A DNA stretch of 8,413 nucleotides, taken from assembly GCA_902385025.1 (NCBI GenBank), contig CABMDX010000281.1, positions 1-8,413 of the forward strand, given 5' to 3'. The stretch comes from an uncultured archaeon. GTDB lineage: Archaea; Halobacteriota; Methanosarcinia; Methanotrichales; Methanotrichaceae. The notes beneath the pieces are model-generated. The model was given only the letters and a program-made list of their open reading frames with translations. It was not told where the DNA came from and made no database searches. Position numbers and translations under genes: made by a program. Of the stretch, positions 6,245 to 8,413 are shown one piece after another (position 1 is the stretch's first letter; the number at the start of each line of letters is the position of its first letter).

Positions 6245-6256
6245 ACTGGAAACTGC
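6245..6256 (+). repeat. 12-bp direct repeat, copy 1
   Basis: ACTGGAAACTGC occurs here and again, perfectly, at 6410-6421, a start-to-start distance of 165 bp. No third copy was noticed in the window. It may be a regulator-binding site. Confidence 0.6.
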
Positions 6257-6266
6257 AAAATAGGAT

Positions 6267-6313
6267 AGCTGCCAGAGCTGATGCTGCATAACAGATCCAC
6301 GTGCATGGCAGCT
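6267..6313 (+). repeat. 8-bp inverted repeat, potential stem-loop
   Basis: AGCTGCCA (6267-6274) and TGGCAGCT (6306-6313) are perfect complements around a 31-nt loop that contains a small CTG/CAG inner stem. The right arm is followed by an A/T-rich tract. It lies downstream of the TTTATA at 6202, so it could fold in a transcript from there. The function is unknown. Confidence 0.45.
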
Positions 6314-6409
6314 TAAATTATCATTTTCCAGAGACGCTCATTGCATCTTTATGTACTATTGTAGTATAGATAATAGATATTGTCTTTATTGTGAAAATAT
6401 AGCCTGATG

Positions 6410-6421
6410 ACTGGAAACTGC
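6410..6421 (+). repeat. 12-bp direct repeat, copy 2, abutting TATA box
   Basis: This second perfect copy of ACTGGAAACTGC shares its last base with the CTTTATAC element at 6421. It occupies the BRE position of the transporter promoter, where a bound protein would directly affect TFB/TBP loading. Confidence 0.6.
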
Positions 6422-6435
6422 TTTATACGGATCAT

Positions 6436-6446
6436 GTCCTGAGGAC
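6436..6446. repeat. 11-bp palindrome at predicted transporter start site
   Basis: GTCCT-G-AGGAC is a perfect palindrome. It ends about 2 nt before the transcription start predicted from the TATA element at 6421-6428, a typical place for an operator. It could also form a very short hairpin, but the 1-nt loop makes a DNA-binding site more likely. Confidence 0.4.
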
Positions 6447-6461
6447 GGGCAAAGTCGGCAT

Positions 6462-6469
6462 AGGTGATC
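6462..6469 (+). promoter_or_regulatory. strong ribosome-binding site that decides a TTG start
   Basis: AGGTGATC matches eight consecutive bases of the ideal archaeal Shine-Dalgarno GGAGGTGATCC. It ends 4 nt before the TTG at 6474. This match, with the signal peptide that begins immediately after, makes the TTG the start of the binding-protein gene. Confidence 0.75.
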
Positions 6470-6473
6470 GCAT

Positions 6474-7487
6474 TTGAGAAAATTCATATTCATGGCAGTC
6501 CTCGCGGCTGTGGTTGTGATGTCGCTCGGCTGCATCTCTTCCCCGGAGAAGACGGGCACCACCACGTCCTCTGAGAAGGAGATTAGCAATATCACTACCC
6601 TTCGAATTGGCTATCAGCCAAGCACTCATCAGATTGCCGAGATGGTGGCCAGTGCAAAGGGCTGGTGGGCAGAGGATTTGAAGCCCTTTGGGATTGTCAA
6701 AATAGAAGAGAAAGAGTTCCAGTCAGGACCGCCGGAGATGCAGGCAATGCTCGCCGGAGCGTTGGACATTGCCTATGTGGGAACAGCTCCGCCCATTACT
6801 GCCATATCTCAGGGATTGGACGCGAAGATCGTTGCGGCTGTAAACATCAATGGCTCCGATCTGGTTTTGAAGATGGATAAAGCCTACCGCAATCCTAAGT
6901 CTCTGGAGGGCTTGAGCCTTGGCACCTTCCCTGCCGGATCAATTCAGGATATAGTCTTGAAGAAGTGGCTGAAAGATAATGAGGTGGACATATCCAAGAT
7001 CAAGATTCATGCCCTGGGACCGGGCGAAGCCGTAACGGCCATTGAGGCTGGAAAGGTCGATGGTGTATTCCTGCCCCATCCTTCACCCTCCAAGATCGAG
7101 CTGGACGGCAAGGACAGATCCGTGGTCAAATCGGGGGAGATGTGGCCGGATCATGCCTGCTGTAGTCTTCTCATCAGCGGAAAGCTGATAAGAGAGCAGC
7201 CAAAGCTAGTGGAGCAGATAATCAAGACCCATATGAAGGCCACGGATTATATCAATCTCAATCCAGAAGACGCTGCCAAGATATTCTCCCAGAAGACCAA
7301 ACAGAATCTCACAGTGGCCAAGAATTCCATCCGAGACTGGGATGGAAAGTGGGTCAGCGATCCTGCTGTCCAGATCCCCTCAACAGTAGAGTACGCCAAG
7401 ATCGATCGGCAACTGGGCTATATCAATAAGAGCCTCACCCAGGGCGATCTGTTTGATATCACCCTCTACGAGAAGGCAAGTGCCTGA
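6474..7487 (+). CDS. ABC transporter substrate-binding lipoprotein, NitT/TauT/SsuA type
   Basis: The 337-residue product begins with a basic-hydrophobic signal (MRKFIFMAVLAAVVVMSLGC) ending in a lipobox-like LGC with Cys20. A Ser/Thr-rich linker (21-42) then tethers the protein outside the membrane. The mature part starts with the strand TLRIGYQPSTHQI (42-54) and includes GALDIAYVGTAPPI (95-108) and GEAVTAIEAGKVDGVFLPHPS (184-204), typical of periplasmic-binding type II proteins for nitrate, taurine, sulfonates and similar small anions. The true ligand cannot be read from sequence. An unusual vicinal pair, Cys229-Cys230 in WPDHACC, may line or cap the site. The start is TTG, with a near-perfect ribosome-binding site. 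The permease follows after 16 nt. Confidence 0.92.
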   Translation: MRKFIFMAVLAAVVVMSLGCISSPEKTGTTTSSEKEISNITTLRIGYQPSTHQIAEMVASAKGWWAEDLKPFGIVKIEEKEFQSGPPEMQAMLAGALDIAYVGTAPPITAISQGLDAKIVAAVNINGSDLVLKMDKAYRNPKSLEGLSLGTFPAGSIQDIVLKKWLKDNEVDISKIKIHALGPGEAVTAIEAGKVDGVFLPHPSPSKIELDGKDRSVVKSGEMWPDHACCSLLISGKLIREQPKLVEQIIKTHMKATDYINLNPEDAAKIFSQKTKQNLTVAKNSIRDWDGKWVSDPAVQIPSTVEYAKIDRQLGYINKSLTQGDLFDITLYEKASA

Positions 7488-7503
7488 AATTTAGGAATTG
7501 ACC

Positions 7504-8292
7504 ATGACCAAGACCAGAACGCTTAGAGATTTGGCAGGTGGACGCGGCGTTGAGGCCCTTTCCATACTGGGCCTGATCGCCGTCTGGCAGGTGGGAGCAG
7601 TGGCAGTGAATGATACATTGCTCCTCCCAAGCTTTTTCCAGGTTGTAGCGGCATTCTCTTTGGAGTGGCAGACGATACTGCGGCAGGATCTGCCAACCAG
7701 TCTGCTGCACTTTATCATAGGCATGGCCGGAGGGCTTCTCGTAGCGCTGCCGCTGGGCATGGGCATGGGCTGGTTCAGGTCTCTTGATCAAGTCTTGGAT
7801 CCGATAGTGGAGATCTTCCGGCCCATACCGCCACTGGCATGGATTCCCTTCGCTATTGTCTGGTTTGGTCTAACGGATGAAGCAGCGGGCTTCATAATCT
7901 TCGTGGGAGCGGTCTTTCCCATCCTGATCAATACATATGTAGGCTTTCGCAGCCTGCCGCGTGTCTATGTGGAGTCGGCCAAGGTTTTGGGTGCCACGAA
8001 GGATATAGACCTGGTGAGGTATGTGGCCTTTCCCTATGCCCTGCCATCCATTGCCGGAGGAATTCGGATTGCCATGGGGATTGCCTGGATGTGCCTTGTG
8101 GCCGCCGAACAGTTCGGCGTCTCCACCAGTGGTTTGGGCTACAAGATCTGGTCTTATTATTATTTGCACCAGATGGACTATGTCCTGCTGTACATAGTCA
8201 TGCTGGGGCTTTTGGGCCTTGTTATTGATAGGACATTTCGCTATATAGTGGAAGAGCGGTTGCTCAAGTGGCAGGTGGGCTTGACACAATAG
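7504..8292 (+). CDS. ABC transporter permease, SsuC/TauC type
   Basis: This 262-residue integral membrane protein belongs to the binding-protein-dependent permease family. Hydrophobic segments occur at about 17-36, 65-88, 105-122, 127-147, 180-201 and 226-243, giving about six helices. The cytoplasmic EAA-type loop is recognisable (ESAKVLGATKDIDLVRYVAFPYALP, about 157-181) and is where the ATPase docks. FRPIPPLAWIPFAIVWFG (105-122) is characteristic of the taurine/sulfonate/nitrate branch. The ATG at 7504 follows AGGA (7493-7496) by 7 nt; an in-frame TTG at 7498 is too close to that site. With the upstream lipoprotein it forms most of an importer. The matching ATPase is not seen before the window ends. 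Confidence 0.94.
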   Translation: MTKTRTLRDLAGGRGVEALSILGLIAVWQVGAVAVNDTLLLPSFFQVVAAFSLEWQTILRQDLPTSLLHFIIGMAGGLLVALPLGMGMGWFRSLDQVLDPIVEIFRPIPPLAWIPFAIVWFGLTDEAAGFIIFVGAVFPILINTYVGFRSLPRVYVESAKVLGATKDIDLVRYVAFPYALPSIAGGIRIAMGIAWMCLVAAEQFGVSTSGLGYKIWSYYYLHQMDYVLLYIVMLGLLGLVIDRTFRYIVEERLLKWQVGLTQ

Positions 8293-8312
8293 CCACTTTA
8301 CAATTTTCCACA

Positions 8313-8318
8313 TTTTTT
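8313..8318 (+). terminator. T-run after permease
   Basis: A T6 tract begins 20 nt after the permease stop in a T-rich, hairpin-free setting, as expected for an archaeal intrinsic terminator. The same TTTTTTATTT could instead be the TATA region of the next gene, with transcription starting near 8343. Confidence 0.35.
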
Positions 8319-8341
8319 ATTTGCACCATTGTATCGACTCC

Positions 8342-8403
8342 CGGCAATGCAAAGCATTAATATGTCCTTAGACATCTCCAATATTCAGTATTCCGTATTG
8401 CCG
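8342..8403 (+). repeat. nested inverted repeats at window end
   Basis: The outer arms CGGCAAT (8342-8348) and ATTGCCG (8397-8403) are perfect complements. Inside are ATGTC/GACAT (8362-8366, 8371-8375, loop CTTA) and AATA/TATT (8380-8383, 8389-8392). A third hairpin, AATGC/GCATT (8346-8350, 8354-8358), overlaps the outer left arm and so competes with it. It may be a structured leader of a gene beyond the window, or a terminator-like element. Confidence 0.4.
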
Positions 8404-8413
8404 CTGTAACATC

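Larger units (their letters stand above)
6092..6473. promoter_or_regulatory. 382-bp divergent intergenic region with repeats and promoters
   Basis: No gene longer than 12 codons is supported here. The left end carries the marker 16 promoter. Two plus-strand TATA-like elements are visible: TTTATA at 6202-6207 and CTTTATAC at 6421-6428. The second is well placed for the binding-protein gene, with a predicted start near 6448. The region also holds a 12-bp direct repeat (6245-6256 and 6410-6421), an 8-bp-arm inverted repeat (6267-6313), TACTA/TAGTA arms (6354-6366) and an 11-bp palindrome (6436-6446). This density of structure suggests regulation of the transporter and perhaps a small transcript. 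Confidence 0.5.

Noticed and set aside
6216..6290. Cobalamin riboswitch upstream of the transporter
   Set aside because: Only fragments resemble the consensus; the B12-box region and overall domain pairing are not convincing, and such switches are rare in archaea. Kept only as a check in the findings.
8342..8403. tRNA gene suggested by a 7-bp outer stem enclosing hairpins
   Set aside because: It is too short, lacks T-loop and D-loop consensus bases, and one hairpin overlaps the outer stem.
1..8413. CRISPR arrays, insertion sequences, phage genes or integration sites
   Set aside because: No regularly spaced repeats, transposase or integrase motifs, or terminal repeats with target duplications were seen.

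Overview
The window looks like a chromosomal segment of a methanogenic euryarchaeon, most likely a Methanothrix (Methanosaeta)-type member of the Methanosarcinales/Methanotrichales. Three things support this. It carries both sulfopyruvate decarboxylase subunits (comD, comE) for coenzyme M synthesis, a methanogenesis marker 16-type DUF39/ferredoxin protein, and the archaeal/eukaryotic-type genes nob1 and ABCE1. The ribosome-binding sites match an archaeal 16S tail, and BRE/TATA-like promoters are present. The family assignments are firm; the genus is an inference from general resemblance.

Layout. Positions 1-281 hold no confident gene (one weak 64-codon frame). On the minus strand, nob1 (start 1351) runs into an HTH-PRTase regulator of the GfcR type (899-282) through an ATGA stop/start overlap. 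Diverging from nob1 on the plus strand is a three-helix EMC6-like membrane protein (1435-1863), followed 9 nt later by the ribosome-recycling ATPase ABCE1/RLI (1873-3633). An AT-rich gap with a BRE/TATA promoter and a perfect 8-bp-arm palindrome leads into comD-comE (3785-4842), again joined by ATGA. The methanogenesis marker 16 gene lies on the minus strand (6091-4808) and overlaps the 3' end of comE by 35 bp. A 382-bp intergenic region (6092-6473) contains a 12-bp direct repeat, two inverted repeats and candidate promoters. It leads into a lipoprotein substrate-binding protein (6474-7487) and its ABC permease (7504-8292). The ATPase is not in the window. The last 121 bases are T-rich and then carry nested inverted repeats.

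How the genes work together. The left half concerns ribosomes and translation: Nob1 makes the 3' end of 16S rRNA, ABCE1 splits and recycles ribosomes, and the EMC6-like protein may help membrane insertion. The regulator coupled to nob1 senses an unknown signal. The right half is sulfur/coenzyme M metabolism. ComDE turns sulfopyruvate into sulfoacetaldehyde. The DUF39-ferredoxin neighbour is a strong candidate for the reductive sulfur-insertion step from sulfoacetaldehyde to coenzyme M, by analogy with COG1900 homocysteine synthesis. The adjacent NitT/TauT/SsuA-type importer could bring in a sulfonate or another small anion. The last two links are inferences from context and family chemistry.
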